From the NCBI GenBank assembly GCA_016715245.1, contig JADKAS010000004.1:227400-291399 (forward strand): a DNA stretch of 64,000 nucleotides. The letters are read 5' to 3'. The number at the start of each line of letters is the position of its first letter. Within the stretch, counting starts at the first letter, position 1. This DNA comes from Saprospiraceae bacterium (GTDB lineage Bacteria > Bacteroidota > Bacteroidia > Chitinophagales > Saprospiraceae). The notes under the pieces are model-generated. The model did not search any database. It had not been told where the DNA came from and worked only from the letters and a program-made list of their open reading frames with translations. The translations under genes were made by a program, and so were the position numbers. Below, in pieces: positions 18,828-26,580 of the stretch.

Positions 18828-20141
18828 ATGATTAGTATTGATAAAAAAGTAAATTTTCAGGTTAAAGATATGTCTCTTGCTGAATGGGGCAGAAAAGAAA
18901 TAGTCTTGGCTGAGGCAGAAATGCCTGGATTAATGGCTATCAGAGAAGAATTTAGAAATCAGAAACCACTAAAAGGTGCAAGAATAGCCGGATGTCTTCA
19001 CATGACAATTCAAACTGCTGTTTTGATTGAGACGCTCCTCGATTTGGGGGCTGAAGTTTCCTGGTCTTCATGTAATATTTTTTCTACTCAGGATCATGCC
19101 GCTGCAGCTATTGCTAAAGCAGGAATTCCTGTTTATGCCTGGAAAGGCATGAATGAGGAAGAATTTGATTGGTGTATAGAACAAACTTTATTTGCTTTCG
19201 AAGATGGAAAACCATTAAACATGATTCTTGATGATGGAGGGGACCTGACGAATATGGTTTTTGACAGATATCCGGAACTGGTTCATGGTATAAAAGGGTT
19301 GTCTGAAGAAACCACAACAGGAGTACATCGTTTGTACGAAAGACAAAAAAATGGTTCACTTGTCATGCCTGCCATAAATGTAAATGATTCCGTTACCAAA
19401 TCCAAGTTTGACAATAAATACGGTTGTAAAGAATCATGTGTTGATGCTATCAGAAGAGCAACAGATATTATGATGGCCGGTAAAGTTGCTGTTGTAGCTG
19501 GCTATGGTGATGTAGGTAAAGGTTCAGCTGCTTCTCTCAGAGGTGCCGGATGCAGGGTTATCGTTACTGAAATTGACCCTATCTGTGCCCTTCAGGCCGC
19601 TATGGACGGTTTTGCCGTTAAAAAAATGGGAAATGCCTTAAAAGAAGCCAACATCATTGTCACTGCAACCGGTAATAAAAACATCATTACAGATCAACAT
19701 TTCAAAAACATGAACGATAAAACCATCGTTTGCAACATTGGACATTTTGACAATGAAATTGATATGGCCTGGTTGAATAAAAATTATGGGCATACTAAAG
19801 ATACCATTAAACCACAGGTAGATTTATACAAAGTCGAAAATAAAGACATCATCGTACTTGCTGAAGGACGTCTTGTAAATTTAGGATGTGCCACAGGTCA
19901 CCCTTCTTTTGTCATGTCAAATAGTTTTACAAATCAGGTTCTTGCCCAGCTCGAACTATGGCAAAATGCGGATAAGTACGAAAATCAGGTGTATACTTTA
20001 CCAAAACATCTTGATGAAAAAGTTGCCAAACTTCACCTGGCAAAAATCGGAGTTGAATTGGAGGAAATGACTCCTGACCAGGCTTCATACATTGGAGTTA
20101 ATGTAAATGGACCTTACAAACCGGAATATTACAGATATTAA
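18828..20141 (+). CDS. ahcY: Adenosylhomocysteinase
   Basis: Splits S-adenosylhomocysteine into homocysteine and adenosine, removing the product inhibitor of methyltransferases; cytoplasmic, NAD-bound, tetrameric. Diagnostic pieces: ARIAGCLHMTIQTAVL near the N-terminus, SSCNIFSTQDHAAAAI, the NAD-binding loop VVAGYGDVGKGSAASLRG, CNIGHFDNEID, and the C-terminal Lys/Tyr end GPYKPEYYRY that reaches the neighbouring subunit's NAD site. Length 437 is usual for the bacterial form. It is a single-gene unit with its own promoter and a strong terminator. Confidence 0.98.
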   Translation: MISIDKKVNFQVKDMSLAEWGRKEIVLAEAEMPGLMAIREEFRNQKPLKGARIAGCLHMTIQTAVLIETLLDLGAEVSWSSCNIFSTQDHAAAAIAKAGIPVYAWKGMNEEEFDWCIEQTLFAFEDGKPLNMILDDGGDLTNMVFDRYPELVHGIKGLSEETTTGVHRLYERQKNGSLVMPAINVNDSVTKSKFDNKYGCKESCVDAIRRATDIMMAGKVAVVAGYGDVGKGSAASLRGAGCRVIVTEIDPICALQAAMDGFAVKKMGNALKEANIIVTATGNKNIITDQHFKNMNDKTIVCNIGHFDNEIDMAWLNKNYGHTKDTIKPQVDLYKVENKDIIVLAEGRLVNLGCATGHPSFVMSNSFTNQVLAQLELWQNADKYENQVYTLPKHLDEKVAKLHLAKIGVELEEMTPDQASYIGVNVNGPYKPEYYRY

Positions 20142-20147
20142 TTCTAA

Positions 20148-20189
20148 AAAAAAACAGGCTTGATCAGTAATGGTCAAGCCTGTTTTTTT
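20148..20189 (+). terminator. Rho-independent terminator after ahcY
   Basis: Arms AACAGGCTTGA and TCAAGCCTGTT pair around a 10-base loop, followed by a T-run; the A-run on the left arm makes it able to act in both directions. Confidence 0.9.
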
Positions 20190-20401
20190 GTATAAAACGA
20201 TGATATACCTAATAACCATTGTTTTTGGATTTATACAATATTACGCAGAATCTATCTGAAAAATATGTCTTTTTGACAAATTAAATGGTTTTGAAATCTG
20301 CCGCTTTGAGAAAATAAATTTAAAATTAACAGAGTTTGAATTATTATTTCTGTTAAAATAACAAAGTCTTTACATAATTCCATTTAAAATCCGGAAGTAA
20401 A

Positions 20402-20432
20402 TTTGTTTTTACACTTTTTTCCTTTACTTTTG
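20402..20432 (+). promoter_or_regulatory. Promoter of the PpiD-like gene
   Basis: TTTG at 20402-20405 and TACTTTTG at 20425-20432 with a 19-base spacer, an ideal Bacteroidota promoter, 55 bases before the ATG. Confidence 0.7.
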
Positions 20433-20487
20433 TGGCGTTTTTTTAAAAAATGATAAGAACAGCGTTTATATTATAAAATAAGATATT

Positions 20488-21396
20488 ATGGCATTAATAG
20501 GAAAGATCAGAAAAAACATGTGGCTTGTTATCGTTTTGCTTGCGGTGGCATTGGCAGGTTTTATTATTATGGACATGACAAGTGCTAATAACAGAGGGAA
20601 TGGAATTTTCGGAACCCGAAACGCAATAGGCAAAGTTGATGGTAAAAAAATTGATTACAATGAATTTCAAAAAGCTGAATCCGCCCTTTACAGCGGAAGT
20701 AGTGATGTCTATGGCAGAAGAAATTCATTATGGAATTATTTTTTAGAAAAGGCAATCGTTGATGAGTATAAAGATTTATTAGGGCTTGGCGTTTCTTCAG
20801 ATGAATTGAATGAACTTGAATTTGGCAATAACCTGAGCCCCATTGTTCAGAATAATTTCAGAAGCCCTCAAACAGGTCAGGTCGACCGTGAACAACTCAA
20901 TCAATTTCAGGAAGCGATCAACAACGGACAAGAATTGGCACCTCAATTTGTAAATTTTTGGAACGAACAAAGAAAACAGGTTATCAAAACCTCTATTCAG
21001 TCTAAATTAACCAACATGGTTTCAAAAGCTATGGTTGTACCTACCTGGATGGCTGAATTATCCGCCAAGTCACAATCTGAAAAAGTAGATTTTGACTATG
21101 TGATGGTTCCTTTTGCTAAAGTTGATGATGCAGAAGTAAAATTGACTGATGAAGATTATGATGCATTTATCAAAAAAAATGCAACAAAATATACCAATAA
21201 AGAAGAAGTAAGAAATTTGAGTTATGTCGTTTTTGATGTTCTTCCTTCTCAAGCCGACTCTCAAAAAATTTACAACGATTTGTTAGCTCTTAAACAGGAA
21301 TTTATCCAATCAAAAAAAGATTCTTTATTTGTAAGCAGTAACTCCGGTATGTACAATCCTTCTTTTCAGAAAAAGATGAATTACAAGGTGTATTGA
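20488..21396 (+). CDS. PpiD/SurA-like peptidyl-prolyl isomerase, 5' fragment (frameshifted)
   Basis: N-terminal part of a periplasmic folding factor anchored by one membrane helix (residues ~10-30, MWLVIVLLAVALAGFIIMDM), followed by a SurA_N-like chaperone region. Bacteroidota PpiD-like proteins begin with the same MALIGKIRKN type of sequence. The frame ends at a TGA at 21394, but one extra base in the T-run at 21363-21366 would join it directly to the next frame (PSF, then SEKDELQGVLKD) and give a single 703-residue protein spanning 20488-22598. Treat this as the front part of one gene. A real break would leave a membrane-anchored chaperone domain lacking the isomerase. Confidence 0.88.
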   Translation: MALIGKIRKNMWLVIVLLAVALAGFIIMDMTSANNRGNGIFGTRNAIGKVDGKKIDYNEFQKAESALYSGSSDVYGRRNSLWNYFLEKAIVDEYKDLLGLGVSSDELNELEFGNNLSPIVQNNFRSPQTGQVDREQLNQFQEAINNGQELAPQFVNFWNEQRKQVIKTSIQSKLTNMVSKAMVVPTWMAELSAKSQSEKVDFDYVMVPFAKVDDAEVKLTDEDYDAFIKKNATKYTNKEEVRNLSYVVFDVLPSQADSQKIYNDLLALKQEFIQSKKDSLFVSSNSGMYNPSFQKKMNYKVY

Positions 21397-22598
21397 AAGA
21401 CACGATATCTAAATTTAATGTTGGTGATGTAATAGGACCTTACATTGAAGGAAATTCATACATGATGGCCAAAATCAGTGAAAGAAAAGTAATGGCTGAC
21501 TCTGCTAAAGCAAGACACATATTAAGAAATGTTCAAGCAGGTGATGCTTTGGGGCTTGTAAAAGCCAAATCCTATATTGATAGTCTTAAAAATCTAATCG
21601 CTTCCGGTGCCAATTTTAATGATCTGGCAACCACCAATAGCCAGGACCCGGGTAGTGCTCAAAATGGCGGAGATTTAGGAACCTTTGCTCCTGGGGCTAT
21701 GGTAGGTCCTTTTAATGATGCCATCTTTATTACTGGTAAAGAAGGAGGAATGTATACAGTTGAAACTCAATTTGGTGTACATTTGATTAAAGTTGAAAAA
21801 TTGAAGTTTATCTCTAATGAAGGCAGGTATAAAATTGCCTATTTGAGATCCCCGATAGTTCCTAGTCAGGAAACTCAGGATAAAAAAATGGAAGAGGTAC
21901 TTGCTGCTTCAGAAAAGCTGAAAACTATAGATGCCCTTAATGCCGATACTAATATTAAGGTTGAATCAGCCAATGGGTTAAAAAAGAACGATTTTAACAT
22001 TGGCAATCTGGGTAGCAGTCAATCAACCAGAGATATCATAAGATGGGCTTTTGATAAAAAATCTAAACCTGGCAATGTGTCAGGTGTGATTTATACCTAC
22101 ACAGATGAAGAAAATTATCACGACAGTAAACATGTAATGGTAGGTTTAAAAAGTATAACAAAGGCAGGGCTGGCTTCTGCTGAATCATTAAAAGGTGTTA
22201 TTGACGATTTAGTAAAAAATGAGAAAAAGGCAGAAATTATAAAATCAAAAATAACCTCTAAAGACCTGAATACGATCGCAGCAACATTTGGATTAGTACC
22301 TGCTAAAGCAGAAGGTGTAACCTTTGCTTCCGGTTTAATCCCGGACTTAGGTACTGAACCAAAAGTAATTGGAAAAGCATTCGCTTCCAAATCAGGGGTT
22401 GTTTCTGAACCGATTGTAGGTCAAACAGGTGTTTGCATTATTAATGTAACTAATATTACTCCTGGCACCGCCGGTGAAAATGTCGCCATGATTAAACAAC
22501 AAATGGCAATGTCTAATAGAAGCCAGGTATCTTATAAACTGATGGAAGCCATTAAAAAATCTAAAAAAGTTACGGACAATAGATTTACCTTTTATTAG
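21393..22598 (+). CDS. PpiD/SurA-like peptidyl-prolyl isomerase, 3' fragment (frameshifted)
   Basis: Continuation of the gene at 20488. It holds the parvulin-type rotamase domain: KARHILRNVQAGD as the first strand, the DPGSAQNGGDLGTFAPGAMVGPF core, and VETQFGVHLIKVEK. A second C-terminal chaperone-like region follows. On its own it would start at TTG 21393, overlapping the previous stop by four bases, and would lack a signal or membrane anchor, which makes no sense for this family. The upstream boundary is therefore an artefact of a one-base loss near 21363-21375. It ends 38 bases before a strong terminator. Confidence 0.88.
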   Translation: MKDTISKFNVGDVIGPYIEGNSYMMAKISERKVMADSAKARHILRNVQAGDALGLVKAKSYIDSLKNLIASGANFNDLATTNSQDPGSAQNGGDLGTFAPGAMVGPFNDAIFITGKEGGMYTVETQFGVHLIKVEKLKFISNEGRYKIAYLRSPIVPSQETQDKKMEEVLAASEKLKTIDALNADTNIKVESANGLKKNDFNIGNLGSSQSTRDIIRWAFDKKSKPGNVSGVIYTYTDEENYHDSKHVMVGLKSITKAGLASAESLKGVIDDLVKNEKKAEIIKSKITSKDLNTIAATFGLVPAKAEGVTFASGLIPDLGTEPKVIGKAFASKSGVVSEPIVGQTGVCIINVTNITPGTAGENVAMIKQQMAMSNRSQVSYKLMEAIKKSKKVTDNRFTFY

Positions 22599-22636
22599 TA
22601 ATAATCAGAGGAATTTAGAAGACTAATTCACATAAT

Positions 22637-22672
22637 AAAAAAGCCGGCTTAGATATTAAGCCGGCTTTTTTT
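22637..22672 (+). terminator. Rho-independent terminator, probably bidirectional
   Basis: AAGCCGGCTTA and TAAGCCGGCTT pair around a 5-base loop with A-run and T-run flanks. It sits between the PpiD-like gene and the convergent DsrE-like gene and could serve both. Confidence 0.9.
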
Positions 22673-22712
22673 AGATACATATACCACAATACCTTTTATT
22701 GTATAAAATCAA

Positions 22713-23192
22713 CTAAATAAACAACATATGTGTACCCACACCTGATCCTTGTTTATAAAAATCTCCAACGGTCAGTACTCCATCCAATTCCTCAATTAAA
22801 TCCTCTTCTTTATAGTGAAACATATCCATGGCTAATTTACAAGCCCAAAGTTTTACACCTGAAGCGGACAGGATTTCTATAAATTCTCCTACAGGAGGAA
22901 TATCAAGTTTTTCCATTTCCTTTTTCATCATAGATGTGGCCAATGCTTCCATACCCGGCAAACCTCCTAACATTGTAGGCATATGCATTGCAGGATTTCC
23001 TACCGTGGCAATATGTAAATGTTCCAGTTTTTTTCGGTGGATCGCTTCAAGGCCAAAAAATGTAAAAAATATTTCAGCCTGTATACCTTCCATTCTGGCG
23101 CCGTTTGCCAGTACAAAACAAGCATACACATTTTCCAAAGTCGCTTTGGAAAGTATAATCATCATTTTTTTTATTTTACCATTGTCTTCCAT
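22713..23192 (-). CDS. DsrE/DsrF-like sulfur-transfer family protein
   Basis: A ~159-residue soluble protein of the DsrE/F/H-like (COG2210, peroxiredoxin-family-like) group: MMIILSKATLENVYACFVLANGARMEG, FTFFGLEAI, then HIATVGNPAMHMPTMLGGLPGM, and a late conserved Cys in GVKLWACKLAMDM. Members bind and pass on sulfane sulfur or act in thiol redox chemistry. ATG 23192 is chosen over TTG 23234, which would overlap the upstream gene. It is the last gene of a three-gene minus-strand cluster with a TusE/DsrC-like protein and a sulfide:quinone oxidoreductase-like flavoprotein, which supports a sulfide/persulfide role. Confidence 0.88.
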   Translation of the reverse strand: MEDNGKIKKMMIILSKATLENVYACFVLANGARMEGIQAEIFFTFFGLEAIHRKKLEHLHIATVGNPAMHMPTMLGGLPGMEALATSMMKKEMEKLDIPPVGEFIEILSASGVKLWACKLAMDMFHYKEEDLIEELDGVLTVGDFYKQGSGVGTHMLFI

Positions 23193-23224
23193 GGTTTGTT
23201 TTTTTTTTATTTTAATTAATAATA

Positions 23225-23533
23225 TTAAATACAACTTACAGGTTTGGGAATACCTGCAATTTTAGTGGCTGTTTTTAATGGTGCATCCGGAAATAATTCA
23301 TAAAACTCTTTTATATCCACAACTCCGCTTTTTCCTATTTTTCGAATACTCAAAGGGCTGTCATTTTTATATTCTTTCTGAATATAATCTATTACTTCCC
23401 AATGTCGTGGTGAAAGTGAAATATTATTTTCCAAAGCCAATGCTTCACCGATTTCTCGAGTCCATTGCGAAAACTGGTTCATAAAACCCTCTTCATTTAC
23501 ATCAATGGATCTTCCTATGATTAACTTTTCCAT
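23225..23533 (-). CDS. TusE/DsrC-family sulfur relay protein
   Basis: A 102-residue protein of the TusE/DsrC/DsvC family, small carriers that receive sulfur as persulfide on the C-terminal arm. It has the conserved core SPRHWEVIDYIQKEY and IRKIGK, and ends KIAGIPKPVSCI with the penultimate Cys101 (CysA). The second cysteine found in true DsrC, eleven positions earlier, is replaced by Thr90, so it belongs to the single-cysteine TusE-like group that cannot form the DsrC intramolecular disulfide or trisulfide. It lies 18 bases after the oxidoreductase gene. Confidence 0.92.
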   Translation of the reverse strand: MEKLIIGRSIDVNEEGFMNQFSQWTREIGEALALENNISLSPRHWEVIDYIQKEYKNDSPLSIRKIGKSGVVDIKEFYELFPDAPLKTATKIAGIPKPVSCI

Positions 23534-23551
23534 ATTAAATTTTATTTATTT

Positions 23552-24792
23552 TTAAAAATTTTTACCCGCAGTAGACATCTTCGAAGATACAAACGGTATT
23601 GGTCGTGCCTTCAATAATAAATTCCAGTAGACCCATCTGAAAGCAAGTTTGCCAAAATGATTTATTCTAGATTCCTTTAATAATCTCAACGGACCTATAC
23701 CAGCAATAGGGAAGGTTCCTTCTACAGGTTCGTGCTCGTAATTGAAGTCAATCAGTAAGGCCTTATTCCCCCCTGTTTCAATAAAACAATTTGCATGACC
23801 GTCAAATGACGCACTCAATTCCTCATGTCGAATAAAACTTAAAACATTCTCCAAAAGGATATCGGCCTCAAAATGAGCTACCGAACCTGCCTTTGAAGTC
23901 GGGACATTGGTAGCATCCCCAATCACAAATATATTTTTTGCAACTTTTGATTGAAGTGTCCCTTTATCTGTCGGAACAAAAGACAAATCATCACCTATTC
24001 CTGAATCCTCAATAACCTGACTTCCTTTATTGGTTGGAACGGTTACCAATAAATCAAAAGGCACTACTTTACCACTGTAATCAAGAATTGTCCTATTTTC
24101 ATTATCAATTTTTTCAACTGCAAAGTCACTGACAATATGTATATGCTTTTCCTTTAATAAATATTCAAGTTTTTTCGTTGCCCTTGGTTTGGTAAATGCA
24201 CCACTCAAAGGGGTAACATACGTTATCTCCACTTTATCGCGCATATTTTTTTTCTTAAAAAATGTATCCGCTAAAAAGGAAAACTCCAAAGGAGCAACGG
24301 GACATTTAATGGGCATTTCGGTTATATGAACAACCAATTTACCACCTTCCCAGTCTATTAACTTGTCACGTAATGCTACAGCGCCATCAAAAGAATAAAA
24401 ATCATATACTGACTTTCTCCATTCAATTCCCTTCATACCTTCAACTTCCTGAGGATCAATACGTGACCCGGTTGCAATAATAAGAATATCATATAACAAT
24501 TCTTTGCCTCCTGATAGGGTTACAGCATTTTTATCAGAAGTGATAGTTTTTACTTTTTCCTGAATAAAAGTAACTTCATCAGGAAGAAACTCTTTAATTG
24601 GTCTGACAACATCTTCCTCCTTGTATTGTCCAAAAGGAAGAAATAAAAATCCAGGTTGATAGTAATGTTTGTCATTTTCATCAATAATTATAATATTCCA
24701 CGATTTAAGATCAAGTTCCTTTACCAATTGGTTTGCCATAATAGTACCTGAAGTTCCTGCTCCTAAAATGACGATTGATTTTTATTTTTCAT
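23552..24792 (-). CDS. Sulfide:quinone oxidoreductase-like FAD flavoprotein (N-terminal frameshift)
   Basis: A pyridine-nucleotide-disulfide-family flavoprotein close to sulfide:quinone oxidoreductase: NIIIIDENDKHYYQPGFLFLPFG, DILIIATGSRIDP, VIGDATNVPTSKAGSVAHFEA, and a C-terminal amphipathic region for membrane contact. The first ATG in the long frame (24739) would omit the FAD dinucleotide motif, yet the same frame just upstream encodes ILGAGTSGTIMANQLV. An ATG at 24792 with one more A in the run at 24779-24783 yields MKNKKSIVILGAG and a 413-residue protein of normal length, so I take 24792 as the true start. Two conserved Cys expected for sulfide oxidation are not plain: Cys in the IKCPVAPLEF segment is present. 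The exact substrate is therefore inferred from context (TusE-like and DsrE-like neighbours). Confidence 0.85.
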
Positions 24793-24876
24793 ATCTTTAA
24801 TTGTAATATTTATGTAAATATTTAATAGGGAATATAAATAAATACAATACAAATGTATATTTAATAGCCTTCAAAA

Positions 24877-24911
24877 GATATGATATAAACTACCACTTGA
24901 TATGATATAAA
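24877..24911. repeat. Direct repeat, possible operator of the sulfur cluster
   Basis: GATATGATATAAA occurs at 24877-24889 and again at 24899-24911, 22 bases apart (about two helical turns), with ACTTGATAT overlapping the second copy and reappearing near 25049-25057. TTGATA and TATCAA also form an inverted pair at 25051-25066. All lie in the 24793-25159 gap between the divergent sulfur cluster and the merC-like gene. Confidence 0.4.
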
Positions 24912-25095
24912 TTCTTGTTATTAAATATTTTATAATTTCTTGCTAAAAATTAAAATGATGACTTTTATTGTCAGAAGTAAAAGAATTTAGAGTGAATTAG
25001 CAGATGTTTAAACCCCAGAATATATTTATATTTATCAGTATAACCAGCACTTGATATTACTATCAAAACCACAGTAATTAAGAAAATTAAGAAAT

Positions 25096-25124
25096 ATTTA
25101 AATGCAACTCTGTTGCATTTAAAT
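25096..25124. promoter_or_regulatory. 29-bp perfect palindrome, probable Fur-family (Zur-like) operator
   Basis: Arms ATTTAAATGCAAC (25096-25108) and its exact complement (25112-25124) flank the triplet TCT. The TGCAAC and GTTGCA core resembles metal-regulator boxes of the Fur family. It covers the -33 region of the merC-like promoter, so binding would repress. Confidence 0.6.
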
Positions 25125-25141
25125 TAATATTTGTATATTTG
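25113..25141 (+). promoter_or_regulatory. Promoter of the MerC-like gene
   Basis: TTG at 25113-25115, inside the palindrome, and TATATTTG at 25134-25141, with an 18-base spacer. Transcription would start near 25147, which excludes the TTG at 25139 as translation start and favours ATG 25160. Confidence 0.65.
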
Positions 25142-25159
25142 CACTCAAATATTGGAAAT

Positions 25160-25558
25160 ATGTTCAGTCGGTTCTTTCAATTACATGCAGATTCAGCAGG
25201 GTTTTTTGCCTCCTTACTATGTGCTATACATTGTTCGGCTATTCCAATTTTAATTTCTCTCGGACTAATGGGTTCCGGGTCCTGGTTGCACAATCACCTT
25301 TTTGACTGGATAATAATCGGCTTTGGATTTATTATGGCTGGTTATGCTATCGTAGGTGATTATGTTAAAAAGCATAGAAATATAAAACCTTTGATACTGG
25401 CGGTCACGGGCTTTATTTTTTTATTGGTAGGAATGATAGATCACCACGGCTGGATGTTGATTTTCAGTGTAACAGGAGGTATTATGGTTGCTTCTTCCCA
25501 TGTTTTAAACTGGAAATATACTCAAACCTGTTCAAGGATGAAAAGTATAACTTTATAA
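25160..25558 (+). CDS. MerC-domain membrane protein
   Basis: A small inner-membrane protein with four hydrophobic helices. The first carries ASLLCAIHCSAIPILISLG, the Cys-xxx-Cys-type pair of MerC, the mercuric-ion transporter family. Chromosomal Bacteroidota homologues are common and lack the other mer genes, as here, so mercury is not necessarily the substrate; the palindromic operator suggests control by a metal-sensing Fur-family repressor (Zur-like). The last six bases overlap the convergent HIT-protein gene. The metal transported, or whether it transports at all, is open. Confidence 0.85.
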   Translation: MFSRFFQLHADSAGFFASLLCAIHCSAIPILISLGLMGSGSWLHNHLFDWIIIGFGFIMAGYAIVGDYVKKHRNIKPLILAVTGFIFLLVGMIDHHGWMLIFSVTGGIMVASSHVLNWKYTQTCSRMKSITL

Positions 25559-25963
25559 ATCAAACTTCTTTTTAAATGCACTTTGTAATCGCTTGCTTAG
25601 TTCCGCATAATCTTTTTCTGAAATTTGCAAACGTTCTGAGGAAAAATTCATATCATTCACTGATTGTATTGGAATAAGATGAATATGGGTATGGGGAACC
25701 TCAAGACCTATAACGGAAATACCAATTCTGGTGCATTCAACCTCTTCTTTTAAAACCATTGCCACCCTTTTGGCAAAAGAAAACATTTCAGCAAGCGCTC
25801 TGTCTTCCATATCAAAAATATAATCAATTTCTTTTTTAGGTATAACAAGGGTATGCCCTTTTACAAGCGGCCTTATATCCAAAAAAGCAAAATAATTGTC
25901 ATTTTCCGCTACTTTATAACATGGAATTTCGCCAAGAATAATTTTTGTAAAGATACTAGCCAT
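25553..25963 (-). CDS. HIT-family (HINT-type) nucleotide hydrolase
   Basis: A 136-residue histidine-triad protein. The catalytic motif is VPHTHIHLIPI (around residues 90-98), with the family's N-terminal FLDIRPLVKGHTLVIPK. HINT proteins hydrolyse nucleoside phosphoramidates such as adenosine 5'-phosphoramidate. It touches the greA stop codon, so the two are one transcript. Confidence 0.94.
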   Translation of the reverse strand: MASIFTKIILGEIPCYKVAENDNYFAFLDIRPLVKGHTLVIPKKEIDYIFDMEDRALAEMFSFAKRVAMVLKEEVECTRIGISVIGLEVPHTHIHLIPIQSVNDMNFSSERLQISEKDYAELSKRLQSAFKKKFDL

Positions 25964-26436
25964 TACAGACTGATATTAATAATTTTAAAATCCATAGTTC
26001 CATTGGGCGTTTGAATCTGAGCCATATCTCCTATACTCTTGCCAAGTAAACCCTGGCCAATCGGAGAATTAACTGAAATCTTTTTTTCTTTCAAATTGGC
26101 TTCAGCTTCTGCTACCAGTTTATAGGTCATTTCAGCGTTTGTCTTAATGTTTTTTATGGTTACATTGGTCAAAACGGTTACTTTAGAGGTGTCTAGCTGA
26201 GATTCATCAATAATTCTTGCATTGGCAAATACTTTTTCAAGATCATTGATTTTTAGTTCAAGCATACCTTGTGCATTTTTTGCAGCATCATATTCAGCAT
26301 TCTCTGACAAATCACCTTTCTCCCTTGCTTCAGCAATGGCCTTTGCCACATCTTCCCGGCCTTTAGTTTTTAATTCTTCCAATTCAGTCTTTAATTTTTC
26401 ATAACCCTCGCTTGTCATGTATGAAATTCCTGACAT
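25963..26436 (-). CDS. greA: Transcription elongation factor GreA
   Basis: GreA rescues stalled RNA polymerase by stimulating cleavage of the backtracked transcript. The ~157-residue protein has the N-terminal coiled coil with the acidic tip (GDLSENAEYDAAKNAQGMLE) and the FKBP-like C-terminal domain (SPIGQGLLGKSIGD). ATG 26436 or the adjacent 26439 can serve as start. A hairpin with a T-run lies only ~25 bases upstream on the same strand, so greA either has a very close promoter or depends on read-through. Confidence 0.96.
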   Translation of the reverse strand: MSGISYMTSEGYEKLKTELEELKTKGREDVAKAIAEAREKGDLSENAEYDAAKNAQGMLELKINDLEKVFANARIIDESQLDTSKVTVLTNVTIKNIKTNAEMTYKLVAEAEANLKEKKISVNSPIGQGLLGKSIGDMAQIQTPNGTMDFKIINISL

Positions 26437-26460
26437 CATATACTAATTTTGAATGTATTA

Positions 26461-26499
26461 AAATAAAAAAGAACGTCTCCTCAGAATGAGGAAACGTTC
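26461..26499 (-). terminator. Terminator between the PorV-like gene and greA
   Basis: GAACGT and ACGTTC outer arms plus an inner CCTCA and TGAGG stem with a 3-base loop, followed on the minus strand by a six-T run. Confidence 0.75.
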
Positions 26500-26580
26500 A
26501 AATATTGTGTTCATATGTAACCCTTCAATAAGGGAAAAAGTTCAAATTAAGGATTGTAAATCTGAATTTTATCGATAAAA

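Noticed and set aside
21366..21375. Programmed -1 ribosomal frameshift at AAA AAG in the PpiD-like gene
   Set aside because: The heptamer is preceded by G in place of A, no downstream stimulatory stem is obvious, and eight other breaks in the window have the same homopolymer pattern without slippery codons.
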